NCBI RefSeq assembly: GCF_018129685.1
Contig: NZ_JAFCLG010000034.1
Location: 1-33,830 of the forward strand
Direction: 5' to 3'
Source: Bradyrhizobium manausense
GTDB taxonomy: Bacteria > Pseudomonadota > Alphaproteobacteria > Rhizobiales > Xanthobacteraceae
DNA length: 33,830 bases
How positions within the stretch are numbered: position 1 is the first letter of the stretch; each line of letters opens with the position of its first letter. The translations under genes and the position numbers were made by a program. This document shows, one piece after another, positions 15,909 through 23,374 of the stretch. Below the pieces are notes generated by a model. It had not been told where the DNA came from. It did not search any database and saw nothing but the letters and a program-made list of their open reading frames with translations.

Positions 15909-18900
15909 TCAGCGCGCGCGGCGCGAGAAGAACGAGATCAGCACCGGCAGGGTGACGAGGATCACGATTGGCGCCAGCATCATGCCGGTGACGACCACGA
16001 CCGCCAGCGGCTTCTGCACCTGCGAGCCGATGCCGCCCGACAGCGCGGCCGGCAGCAGGCCGACGCCGGCGACGACGCAGGTCATCAGCACCGGCCGGAG
16101 CTGCAACTCGCCGGTACGGACCACCGCGCTCAGGCGGTCCATGCCTTCATCGATGAGCTGATTGAACTGCGACAGGATGATGATGCCGTCCATCACCGCG
16201 ATGCCGAACAGCGCGATGAAGCCGATCGCGGCCGAGACGCTGAAAGCCGTGCCGGTGATCAAGAGGCCGAGCACGCCACCGAAGATCGCCATCGGGATCA
16301 CGCTCATGGCGAGCAGCGTGTCGGTCATCGAGCCGAAATTGAACCAGAGCAGGATTCCGATGAGCGCCAGCGAGATCGGCACCACGATCGACAACCGCCG
16401 GATTGCGTCCTGAAGATTGCCGAACTCGCCGACCCATTCCATGTGCGAGCCAGGCGGCAGCTGCACCTGGTCGGCGATCTTCTGCTGCGCCTCGCGGATG
16501 GCGCTGCCGAGATCGCGCTCGCGCACCGAGAACTTGATCGGCAGATAACGTTCCTGCTGCTCGCGATAGATGTAGGCCGCACCCGAGACCAGGCTGATAT
16601 TGGCGACCTCGCTCAGCGGAATCTGCGTGACGGAGCCGTTCGGCCCAGGCGCCCCGATCCGGATGTTCTGGATCGCCTCGGCGCTGCGGCGGTACTCCGG
16701 CGCCAGACGAACGATGATCGGGAAGTGGCGGTCGCTGCCGGGCTCGTAGAGATCGCCCGCGGTGTCGCCGCCGATCGCGACCTTGATGGTGGCGTTGATG
16801 TCGCCGGGCGCAAGCCCATAGCGCGCTGCCTTGGCGCGGTCGATGTCGATCTGCACCGTCGGCTGCCCAAGGGAGGTGAAGACCGCAAGGTCCGTGACGC
16901 CCTGCACCGTCGACAGCACCGACTTGATCTTGTTGGCGGTATCGGTCAGCGCCTGAAGATCGTTGCCGAACAGCTTGATGGAGTTTTCGCCCTTCACGCC
17001 GGAGACGGCTTCGGAGACGTTGTCCTGGAGATATTGCGAGAAGTTGAACTCGACACCGGGAAAGTGATCGTCGAGTTGCTTCAGCAGCTCCGCCGTCAGC
17101 TCTTCCTTGTCATGCGTGCCGGGCCACTCGCTCGCCGGCTTCAGCGGCGCGAAGAACTCGGCGTTGAAGAAACCGGCGGCGTCGGTGCCGTCGTCAGGGC
17201 GGCCGTGCTGCGACACCACGGACTCGACCTCGGGCCTGGCGCGGATCAACTTGCGCATCTCGTTGACGTAGGTGTTGCCCTCCTGCAGCGAGATGGTCGG
17301 CGGCAGCGTGGCGCGGATCCAGAGATTGCCCTCTTCGAGCTTGGGCAGGAATTCGAGGCCGAGCAACCGGCCGAACACGATCGTCATGACCACGAGGCCG
17401 GCGGCGGCGCCGAGTATGATGGCGCGGTTGGCGACGGCCCAGTTCAGCAGCGGCATGTACAGCCGGTGCAGCACCTGCATCACCCTCGTCTCGGTCTCCT
17501 CGACATGGGCGGGCAGAATGATGGCCGACAGCGCGGGCGTGACGGTAAAGGTCGCAAGCAGGCCGCCCGCGAGCGCGTAGGCATAGGTGCGCGCCATCGG
17601 TCCGAAGATGTTGCCCTCGACGCCTGACAGCGTGAACAGCGGCAGGAAGGCCGCGATGATGATGGCGGCGGCAAAGAAGATCGAGCGCGAGACGTCGGCC
17701 GCGGCGCTGAGAATGGCGTGGCTCTTCATGCCGAACAGAGTCTCTTGCGACATCTGCTCGGATTCCGTCGGTGGCGTGGTCTGTGTCAAGCGACGGAAGA
17801 TCGCCTCGACCATGATGACGGTGGCATCCACGATCAGGCCGAAATCGATCGCACCGACCGAAAGAAGGTTGGCCGACTCCCCGCGCAGCACCAGGATGAT
17901 CACGGCGAAGAACAGGGCGAACGGAATCGTGGCGCCGACGATCAGCGCGCTGCGCAGATCCCCAAGGAAGATCCACTGCAGCAGCACGATCAGCAGGATG
18001 CCCACCACCATGTTGTGCAGCACGGTGTGGGTGGTGAGGTCGATCAGATCCTTGCGGTCGTAGATGCGCTCGATGCGTACGCCCGGCGGCAGGATGGTCG
18101 AGCCGTTGATCTGATTGACGAGCTGCTCGACGCGATTGATGGTCGGCGTGCTCTGTTCGCCGCGACGCATCAACACGATGCCCTGCACGATGTCGTCGGA
18201 ATCGTCGAGACCGGCGATGCCGAGTCGCGGCTTCTGTTCGACGGTGACGGCGGCGACGTCTTTCACCAGCACCGGATTGCCGTTGGTCTGGGCCACCATG
18301 GTGTTGGCGAGGTCGTCGATCGACTTGATCAGGCCAACGCCGCGCACCACGGCCGATTGCTGGCCGATATTGACGGTGTTGCCGCCGACATTGACGTTGG
18401 AATTGCTGACCGCCTGGAGCAACTGCGGCAATGTCAGGCCGTTGGCGACCAGCTTGTTGTTGTCGACCTGGAGCTCATAGGTCTTGCTCTTTCCGCCCCA
18501 ACCCGTGACATCGATAACGCCGGGCACGGCGCGGAAGCGGCGCTGGAGAATCCAGTCCTGGATGGTCTTGAGGTCGAGGACGCTGTAGTTCGGCGGGCCG
18601 ACCAGGCGATAGCGGAAGATCTCGCCGATCGGGCTCAGCGGAGAAATCTGCGGCTGCACGTTGCCCGGCAGCGGCGAGAGTTGCGCCAGGCGATTCAAGA
18701 CCTGCTGTAACGCCTCTTCATAGGTGTAGGCGAAGGAGAATTGCAGTTTGACGTCGGAAAGACCGTAGAGCGAAATGGTGCGAATGGTCGTCAGGTTCTT
18801 CAGGCCCGCGACCTGGGTCTCGATCGGGATCGTGATGTAGCGCTCGATCTCTTCCGCCGACAGGCCCGGGCTCTGGGTGACGATGTCGACCATCGGCGGG

Positions 18901-19025
18901 GTCGGATCCGGATAGGCCTCGATGTTGAGCTGGTTGAACGCAATCAGGCCGCCGATGAACACGGCGACGAACATGCCGACCATCAGGAAGCGCCGGTTGA
19001 CGGCAAGGGCGACGAGACGGTCCAT
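15909..19025 (-). CDS. Heavy-metal efflux RND pump (CusA/CzcA family)
   Basis: This 1038-residue inner-membrane proton/substrate antiporter exports metal ions or related substrates across the envelope. It has the RND layout: an N-terminal span, a large periplasmic loop with NIEAYPDPTPPMVDI, six spans, a second periplasmic loop and the last five spans. The HME subclass motif in TM4, DFGLIVDATVIMVE, contains the charged residues Asp394, Asp400 and Glu407 that carry protons in CzcA. Substrate specificity (Zn/Co/Ni versus Cu/Ag) is not evident. The adaptor gene lies 30 bases upstream in the same operon. No outer-membrane factor is in the operon; a TolC homologue is encoded 3.3 kb away at 11142. 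The annotation is firm for family level. Confidence 0.95.
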   Translation of the reverse strand: MDRLVALAVNRRFLMVGMFVAVFIGGLIAFNQLNIEAYPDPTPPMVDIVTQSPGLSAEEIERYITIPIETQVAGLKNLTTIRTISLYGLSDVKLQFSFAYTYEEALQQVLNRLAQLSPLPGNVQPQISPLSPIGEIFRYRLVGPPNYSVLDLKTIQDWILQRRFRAVPGVIDVTGWGGKSKTYELQVDNNKLVANGLTLPQLLQAVSNSNVNVGGNTVNIGQQSAVVRGVGLIKSIDDLANTMVAQTNGNPVLVKDVAAVTVEQKPRLGIAGLDDSDDIVQGIVLMRRGEQSTPTINRVEQLVNQINGSTILPPGVRIERIYDRKDLIDLTTHTVLHNMVVGILLIVLLQWIFLGDLRSALIVGATIPFALFFAVIILVLRGESANLLSVGAIDFGLIVDATVIMVEAIFRRLTQTTPPTESEQMSQETLFGMKSHAILSAAADVSRSIFFAAAIIIAAFLPLFTLSGVEGNIFGPMARTYAYALAGGLLATFTVTPALSAIILPAHVEETETRVMQVLHRLYMPLLNWAVANRAIILGAAAGLVVMTIVFGRLLGLEFLPKLEEGNLWIRATLPPTISLQEGNTYVNEMRKLIRARPEVESVVSQHGRPDDGTDAAGFFNAEFFAPLKPASEWPGTHDKEELTAELLKQLDDHFPGVEFNFSQYLQDNVSEAVSGVKGENSIKLFGNDLQALTDTANKIKSVLSTVQGVTDLAVFTSLGQPTVQIDIDRAKAARYGLAPGDINATIKVAIGGDTAGDLYEPGSDRHFPIIVRLAPEYRRSAEAIQNIRIGAPGPNGSVTQIPLSEVANISLVSGAAYIYREQQERYLPIKFSVRERDLGSAIREAQQKIADQVQLPPGSHMEWVGEFGNLQDAIRRLSIVVPISLALIGILLWFNFGSMTDTLLAMSVIPMAIFGGVLGLLITGTAFSVSAAIGFIALFGIAVMDGIIILSQFNQLIDEGMDRLSAVVRTGELQLRPVLMTCVVAGVGLLPAALSGGIGSQVQKPLAVVVVTGMMLAPIVILVTLPVLISFFSRRAR

Positions 19026-19055
19026 TCAGGCTTTCGCAGTTTCTTGGGTCGTCGA

Positions 19056-20300
19056 TCAGCTACCGGACGCCGCGCGGTCGATGAACAGACTGCCTTTGAC
19101 CACGATCTGTTCGCCGGGCTTCAGGTTGCTGGTCACCTCGACGAGGTTGCCATTGATGAGGCCGATCTTGATCTGGCGGAGCTCGACCGACTTGTCTTCG
19201 CGCGCGACCCAGATGCGGACCTGGTCGCCTTCGTAGATCAGCGCCTGCTTCGGCACTGCCGGCGCCGCGCGGTCGCCGGCCGAATAGATCGTGACATTGG
19301 CAAACATTTCCGGCTTGAGCAGGCCGTCCTTGTTGTCGATGGTGGCGCGGACCAGCAGGCGGCGGGTGTTGGGATCGATCGCGGCCGCGACGTAATTGAT
19401 CTTGGCGGTCAGGGGACGGCCCGGCAGCGCCATCACGTTGACGCTGATGTCCTGCCCGACATTGACCTGAGCAGCGTCGCTTTCGCGCACGAAGGCGGTG
19501 AGCCAGACCGTGGAGAGATCGCCGATCACGAAGACCGGATCGCTGGCGCCGGCGCTGACATACTGCCCCGGGCCGATCTTGCGCTGCACGACCGTGCCCG
19601 AGAGCGGCGCGTAGATCGTGATTTCAGGATTGATGGCGCCCTTGTCCTGGAAAGTCTTGATGGCGTCGTCGGTGAAACCGAGGATGTGCAGCTTGTTGTT
19701 CGCAGCCTCCAGCGCCGTCACCGCGGAGCGCACGTCGTTCTGCGCCTGGACCTGGGTCGCTTCCGCCTGCTGATAATCCTTGAGCGGGATGGCGCGACCT
19801 TCATAGAGGTCCTTGGCGCGCCGGTACTGGATGTCGGCAAGCTCGAGCGCCGACTTGGCCTTGTTCTGCGCCGTCATCGCCGTGATGAAATCGTTCTGGG
19901 CCTGGACGGTATCGGCGGCCTCGATTTTGAACAGCGGTTGACCCTGGGTTACGCTGTCGCCCGGCTTGGCGAGCAGTTTGGTCACCCGGCCAGCATAGGG
20001 CGAAAACACCGGCGTCGAGTGGTCTTCATCGACGGCGACCTTCCCCTCGGTGACGTATTCCGCGCGGAAGCTCTTGGTGTTGACCGGTTCGATCGTCAGC
20101 GTCGCCCATTCGGACGGCGTCGGCGTAAAATTCTGGGCGTTCTTGCGCGACTGGCTCGAGACTTCCGAAGGCCTCTTGTCCTTGGCACCGGCAAACAGGA
20201 AGCCGTAGGCGCCGGCCGAAGCAAGCGCCAGTAAAACTACGGATGCAATCACCCGTCGCTTTGTAAGCACCTGCAATCGCTTGGTATTTTCAGCTGCCAT
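19056..20300 (-). CDS. RND efflux periplasmic adaptor (membrane fusion protein, CzcB/HlyD type)
   Basis: This 414-residue adaptor connects the RND pump to an outer-membrane channel. An N-terminal anchor or signal segment (about residues 15-37, VIASVVLLALASAGAYGFLF) is followed by a barrel-sandwich or lipoyl half-motif (VFSPYAGRVTKLLAKPGDSVTQGQPLF). An alpha-helical hairpin comes next (about 130-200), then the second lipoyl half (IYAPLSGTVVQRKIGPGQYV). The beta-barrel and membrane-proximal domains contain the VPKQALIYEGDQVRIWV segment. There are no His-rich metal-binding extensions. It is the first gene of a two-gene operon with the pump 30 bases downstream; a possible sigma-70-type promoter lies upstream. 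Confidence 0.93.
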   Translation of the reverse strand: MAAENTKRLQVLTKRRVIASVVLLALASAGAYGFLFAGAKDKRPSEVSSQSRKNAQNFTPTPSEWATLTIEPVNTKSFRAEYVTEGKVAVDEDHSTPVFSPYAGRVTKLLAKPGDSVTQGQPLFKIEAADTVQAQNDFITAMTAQNKAKSALELADIQYRRAKDLYEGRAIPLKDYQQAEATQVQAQNDVRSAVTALEAANNKLHILGFTDDAIKTFQDKGAINPEITIYAPLSGTVVQRKIGPGQYVSAGASDPVFVIGDLSTVWLTAFVRESDAAQVNVGQDISVNVMALPGRPLTAKINYVAAAIDPNTRRLLVRATIDNKDGLLKPEMFANVTIYSAGDRAAPAVPKQALIYEGDQVRIWVAREDKSVELRQIKIGLINGNLVEVTSNLKPGEQIVVKGSLFIDRAASGS

Positions 20301-20354
20301 GGGGCCCGGTCATGTCTGCGACGATCTCGGCAGACGACTGCCTCATCGGTCGCG

Positions 20355-20384
20355 CTAATAGTGCCGATTTGAGATTTCAAACAA
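20355..20384 (-). promoter_or_regulatory. Possible sigma-70-type promoter of the RND efflux operon
   Basis: On the minus strand, TTGTTT (20384 down to 20379) and TATTAG (20360 down to 20355) are 18 bases apart. They lie about 55 bases before the adaptor start. The region is AT-richer than its surroundings, but the match to consensus is only moderate. Confidence 0.3.
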
Positions 20385-20418
20385 CCTAAAAAACGCCGGG
20401 CGTCCTTCGGTTTGCGTT
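20385..20418 (-). terminator. Weak terminator candidate after the CoA transferase gene
   Basis: On the minus strand, AACGC (20418 down to 20414) and GCGTT (20396 down to 20392) form a 5-bp stem with a long 17-base loop, followed by TTTT and AT-rich sequence. It lies 28 bases after the CoA transferase stop. The loop length makes it uncertain. Confidence 0.25.
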
Positions 20419-20445
20419 AAAATTTTGCGACATGTCAGCCTCAAG

Positions 20446-21846
20446 TCAGCTTCGCGACGGCCATTGCGGCGGATGGCTGCCGAGCGGCATCGCCGGACGG
20501 CTCCAATGCGCCGGCGTTTTCGACAGCACGGCGGCATGGCGCACGGCCGTCAACGTGCCGAAGCCAGATTGCACGGTCTCCATGAACACGGGATGTATCG
20601 TCTCGCCCGCAAGGTCCCTGGTGTTCAAGCCGCCTTCGAGCCGGCCGAGATTCCACAGCCAGCGTCCGGTCTGCGCCAGCGACACGCGCACGTGCCAGCT
20701 GCCGCCCTCACGGGCCTGGCGCGCCCTGGCCATCATCGCGCCGAACGCCATCAGGTAGCCGGTGGCGTGGTCGAGCATCTGCGCCGGCAATTCCTTCGGA
20801 CCATCGATGCCGGCGGCCTTGCCTTCCGCATGGTTGAAGCCGGTCGTGGTCTGCACCAGCGAATCGAATCCGCGACGCCCGGCCCAGGGGCCGGCATGGC
20901 CATAGGCCGACAGGGTGACGTAGACGATGCCGGGATTGATCTGCGCAGCCTCATCAGGCGAAAAGCCGAGGGCCGCGAGCGCATGCGGGCGATAGCCCTG
21001 CGAGAAGATATCCGCGTCCTTGAGCAGCTCGCGCAGCTGCGCCCTGCCCGCCTCGCTCTTCAGCTCGATGAAGGTGGTGAGCTTGCCTCGGCCGGTGTCG
21101 ATGGTGAGCCAGGGAATGGCCGGCAGACCGGCCCCCGAGACCAACAGCACATCCGCGCCGTGCGCAGCCAGCGTACGGCCGGCCACCGGACCTGCGATGA
21201 CGCGGGAGAGATCAAGCACGCGCAGTCCTGCGAGCGGACGATCGCCTTGCGGCCATTGTTTAGGCGGGGCATCGCCGATCTTTTCGATCGAGACCAGCGG
21301 CAGCTCGGCGAGCGCGCGCGCCTGGGGTAGCGCCGACCATTCGTCGCAGGAGCGCATCAGCGCGACGACACCGCCGGCCGCGTAGGCCGCGGTTTCGAAA
21401 TCCTCGCCCTTCCATTGCATCAGCGCGGCCTGCACGGATCCGCGCTCGGGCACGCAAGAGAGCAACTTGCAGACGGCGTCGCGGTGATGCGGGAAATTGG
21501 TGTGGCAGCGGACGAAGCTGTTATCGCCGGTCTTGTAGACGCCGGCGATGGCGTCCCAGGCCGGCGGCGGCGGCTTGTCGTCGAGGCGCAGATAACGCTC
21601 GGAGCGGCATTCGACGACGGCGTGGCGCATGTCGACGGTCACGTCCTGCGGCTCGCCACCGCGCAGCCGCCAGATCTCGGCAGCGGCAAGGCCTGCGGCC
21701 GCGATGGTCGTCTGCCCGGCGACGGCGACGCGGAACGAGGACGGGATCTGCGGCTCCTCGCCGGTCAAATGCACGCGTTCGAGCGCTGCCGCATCGCCAC
21801 CGGCTGAGGTCCAGAGGTCGCTGAGAATATCGGCGGGGCTTTGCAT
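20446..21846 (-). CDS. CaiB/BaiF family (type III) CoA transferase
   Basis: The 466-residue protein is predicted to move CoA between carboxylic acids. The hallmark N-terminal motif of the family, LAGLRVLDLSRVIAGPVAG followed by GADVLLV, begins only at about residue 205. The remainder follows in the usual order, including DIFSQGYRPHALAALGFS and VYVTLSAYGHAGPWAGR. The likely catalytic Asp359 is in MLDHATGYL. The first 200 residues include GQTTIAAAGLAAAEIWR and QDVTVDMRHAV, which look like the middle of another CaiB unit, so the protein may be a fused or rearranged two-part form. The start at 21846 is set by AAGGAGG nine bases upstream. Longer upstream frames read into repeats and are rejected. 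The substrate is unknown. Confidence 0.87.
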   Translation of the reverse strand: MQSPADILSDLWTSAGGDAAALERVHLTGEEPQIPSSFRVAVAGQTTIAAAGLAAAEIWRLRGGEPQDVTVDMRHAVVECRSERYLRLDDKPPPPAWDAIAGVYKTGDNSFVRCHTNFPHHRDAVCKLLSCVPERGSVQAALMQWKGEDFETAAYAAGGVVALMRSCDEWSALPQARALAELPLVSIEKIGDAPPKQWPQGDRPLAGLRVLDLSRVIAGPVAGRTLAAHGADVLLVSGAGLPAIPWLTIDTGRGKLTTFIELKSEAGRAQLRELLKDADIFSQGYRPHALAALGFSPDEAAQINPGIVYVTLSAYGHAGPWAGRRGFDSLVQTTTGFNHAEGKAAGIDGPKELPAQMLDHATGYLMAFGAMMARARQAREGGSWHVRVSLAQTGRWLWNLGRLEGGLNTRDLAGETIHPVFMETVQSGFGTLTAVRHAAVLSKTPAHWSRPAMPLGSHPPQWPSRS

Positions 21847-21860
21847 GACCGCTTCCCTCC

Positions 21861-21896
21861 TTGTCGCCCAAGCCTGATTTGTCGCCCAAGCCTGAT
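21861..21896. repeat. Perfect 18-bp tandem duplication
   Basis: TTGTCGCCCAAGCCTGAT occurs twice in direct succession (21861-21878 and 21879-21896). The second unit ends inside the left arm of palindromic repeat family A, copy 2. It lies in the 129-base region between the divergent CoA transferase and small membrane protein genes, 5' to the ribosome binding site of the former. Confidence 0.85.
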
Positions 21897-21934
21897 CTTT
21901 CGGAAAACCGCTGCACACTCTTCCGGATCATGCT
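21889..21934. repeat. Dispersed palindromic repeat, family A copy 2 (degenerate left arm)
   Basis: CGGAAAACCGCTGCACAC (21901-21918) is identical to the core of the copy at 29-77, and the right arm CCGGATCATGCT is also conserved. The left arm reads AGCCTGATC instead of AGCATGATC and has three Ts instead of four, so the stem is weaker. The right half of the loop has one substitution (TCTTCCG for TTTTCCG). Confidence 0.8.
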
Positions 21935-21975
21935 GTAACTTTCGCGACCATGTCATGACCGCAGAAAGGAATGCA

Positions 21976-22263
21976 ATGGCCGCCATCGATCCCCTCACCG
22001 CAGGCGCCGTGTTCGTCGCGACCGCGGCCACCGACGCAGTCTATGTGATGTTCACCTCCGCCGTGGTCGCACGCAAGCGCGTTCCGGCCGCGAGCTGGAG
22101 CGCGATCTGGTATCTGCTCTCGTCCTATGCCGTGATCAGCTACACCGAAAACGCCGTCTATGTGGCGTTCGCCGCGATCGGCTCCTGGGTCGGCGCCTAT
22201 GCATCGCTGACCTTCCTGCATCGTCCGCCCGGCGGCCCGCCGGTGGGGGCCGCGCCGGAGTGA
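21976..22263 (+). CDS. Small hypothetical membrane protein
   Basis: The 95-residue protein has two to three hydrophobic segments (about residues 6-27, 40-58 and 61-82) and ends in a Pro/Gly-rich tail. It probably sits in the inner membrane; I recognise no family. The start at 21976 is favoured by AAAGGA about seven bases upstream. An in-frame ATG at 21955 would add seven residues and lacks a comparable site. It is divergent from the CoA transferase gene. A palindromic repeat lies immediately upstream and another (22290-22411) immediately downstream. Its base composition and codon use are like its neighbours', supporting a real gene. Confidence 0.65.
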   Translation: MAAIDPLTAGAVFVATAATDAVYVMFTSAVVARKRVPAASWSAIWYLLSSYAVISYTENAVYVAFAAIGSWVGAYASLTFLHRPPGGPPVGAAPE

Positions 22264-22289
22264 GCCTCGCTATCACTCACACACTCGGT

Positions 22290-22411
22290 GTCGTCCTGGC
22301 GAAAGCCAGGACCCATTCCCCCGGTCGAATGTTGTTAGAATGCGCTCTGGCGACGACGTCGCATAACTACAGGGATTTGTGGTAATGGGTCCTGGCATTC
22401 GCCAGGACGAC
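22290..22411. repeat. Palindromic repeat element, family B (28-bp terminal inverted repeats)
   Basis: The 28-base arms at 22290-22317 and 22384-22411 are inverted repeats with one mismatch. The arms start GTCGTCCTGGCGAAAGCC and end GGCATTCGCCAGGACGAC. Each arm is itself a small palindrome (TCCTGGC / GCCAGGA). The 66-base centre carries a second hairpin around ACGACGTCG. It is noncoding and lies 35 bases before the SDR gene, whose promoter must be inside or after it. It has the form of a MITE-like or REP-type dispersed element; no transposase is encoded. Confidence 0.85.
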
Positions 22412-22446
22412 GTTGGAGAGCGAACAAGCAACAAGGAAAACCAACA

Positions 22447-23217
22447 ATGGATCTCGGTCTCAAGGGAAAGAACGCCGTCGTGCTCGGCGGCACGCGCGGC
22501 ATCGGGCGGGCGATTGCGGCGACGCTGGCTGCTGAAGGCGGCAATGTCGCGGTGTGCGCGCGCAACGCCGAGCAGGTTGCAGCCACCGTTGCCGAGCTGA
22601 AAGCGAGCGGAATCAGCGCGACCGGCGGCACGGTCGACGTCACCGACGGTGCGGCGCTGAAGGCATGGGTCGAGGGCGCGGCCAAGGAGCTTGGCGGCAT
22701 CGACCTGCTGTTCGCCAATGCCGGCGCGATGGCGCAAGGCCATGATCCCGCATCATGGGAGCAGAATTTCCGGCTCGACGTGCTCGGCGCCGTGCATGCT
22801 TTCGACGCGGCGCGGCCGTTCCTGGAAGCCAGCGGCGAGAGAAGCGGCGATGCCGCCTTCGTCATCATCTCCTCGATCTCGGCGGCGCAGGCCGATCTCG
22901 CCAGCTCCTATGGCCCGATCAAGGCGGCGCTGATCCACATGGCCAAGGGACTGGCGCGGCAATATGCCAAGAAGAAGATCCGCGTGAATGTGGTGTCGCC
23001 CGGCACGGTCTATTTCAAGGGCGGCGTCTGGAACATGATCGAGCAGAACATGCCGGAGCGCTACAACGACGCGATGAAGCGCAACCCGACGGGGCGCATG
23101 GCCACCCCGCAGGAGATCGCGAACGCCGCGGTGTTTCTGGCCAGCCCGGTGTCAGGTTTCACCACCGGCTCCAATCTCGTCGTGGACGGCGCGATCTCGA
23201 ACCGGGTGAATTTTTGA
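22447..23217 (+). CDS. SDR family NAD(P)-dependent oxidoreductase
   Basis: This is a 256-residue classical short-chain dehydrogenase/reductase, cytoplasmic. The Rossmann motif GGTRGIG is at 14-20, the structural NAG at 91-93, the catalytic Ser at about 143 (IISSIS), and the YxxxK pair at Tyr155 and Lys159. The C-terminal NVVSPGTV and the TGSNLVVDGA ending are typical of 3-oxoacyl-ACP reductase-like members. The TGxxxGIG glycine-rich motif starts with Gly instead of Thr. AAGGAAAA lies nine bases before the ATG. The gene is isolated: one palindromic element lies upstream and another downstream. The substrate and cofactor preference are undetermined, although Arg39 after the second strand favours NADP(H). 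Confidence 0.92.
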   Translation: MDLGLKGKNAVVLGGTRGIGRAIAATLAAEGGNVAVCARNAEQVAATVAELKASGISATGGTVDVTDGAALKAWVEGAAKELGGIDLLFANAGAMAQGHDPASWEQNFRLDVLGAVHAFDAARPFLEASGERSGDAAFVIISSISAAQADLASSYGPIKAALIHMAKGLARQYAKKKIRVNVVSPGTVYFKGGVWNMIEQNMPERYNDAMKRNPTGRMATPQEIANAAVFLASPVSGFTTGSNLVVDGAISNRVNF

Positions 23218-23248
23218 GGGGCAGAGCGGCATCCTCATCCGAGACATC

Positions 23249-23338
23249 GTAGGGTGGGCAAAGCGAAGCGTGCCCACCACTTTCGCGACGAGATCCAAGA
23301 CGGTGGGCACGGCGCTTACGCGCCTTTGCCCACCCTAC
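23249..23338. repeat. Palindromic repeat element, family C
   Basis: GTAGGGTGGGCAAAG (23249-23263) and CTTTGCCCACCCTAC (23324-23338) are perfect 15-bp inverted repeats. Inner GTGCCCACC and GGTGGGCAC segments form a second nested pair. The 90-base element fills most of the 157-base gap between the convergent SDR and dnaE2 genes and could act as a bidirectional terminator. From general knowledge, this sequence type is widespread as a dispersed repeat in Bradyrhizobiaceae. Confidence 0.85.
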
Positions 23339-23374
23339 GGCAGCTGAGCGTGTGGCGGCATCCCGTCCCTCATC

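Noticed and set aside
16443..20234. Three long plus-strand open frames (394, 330 and 497 codons) opposite the RND pump and adaptor
   Set aside because: Strong RND and adaptor motifs lie on the minus strand; long antisense frames are expected at this GC content.
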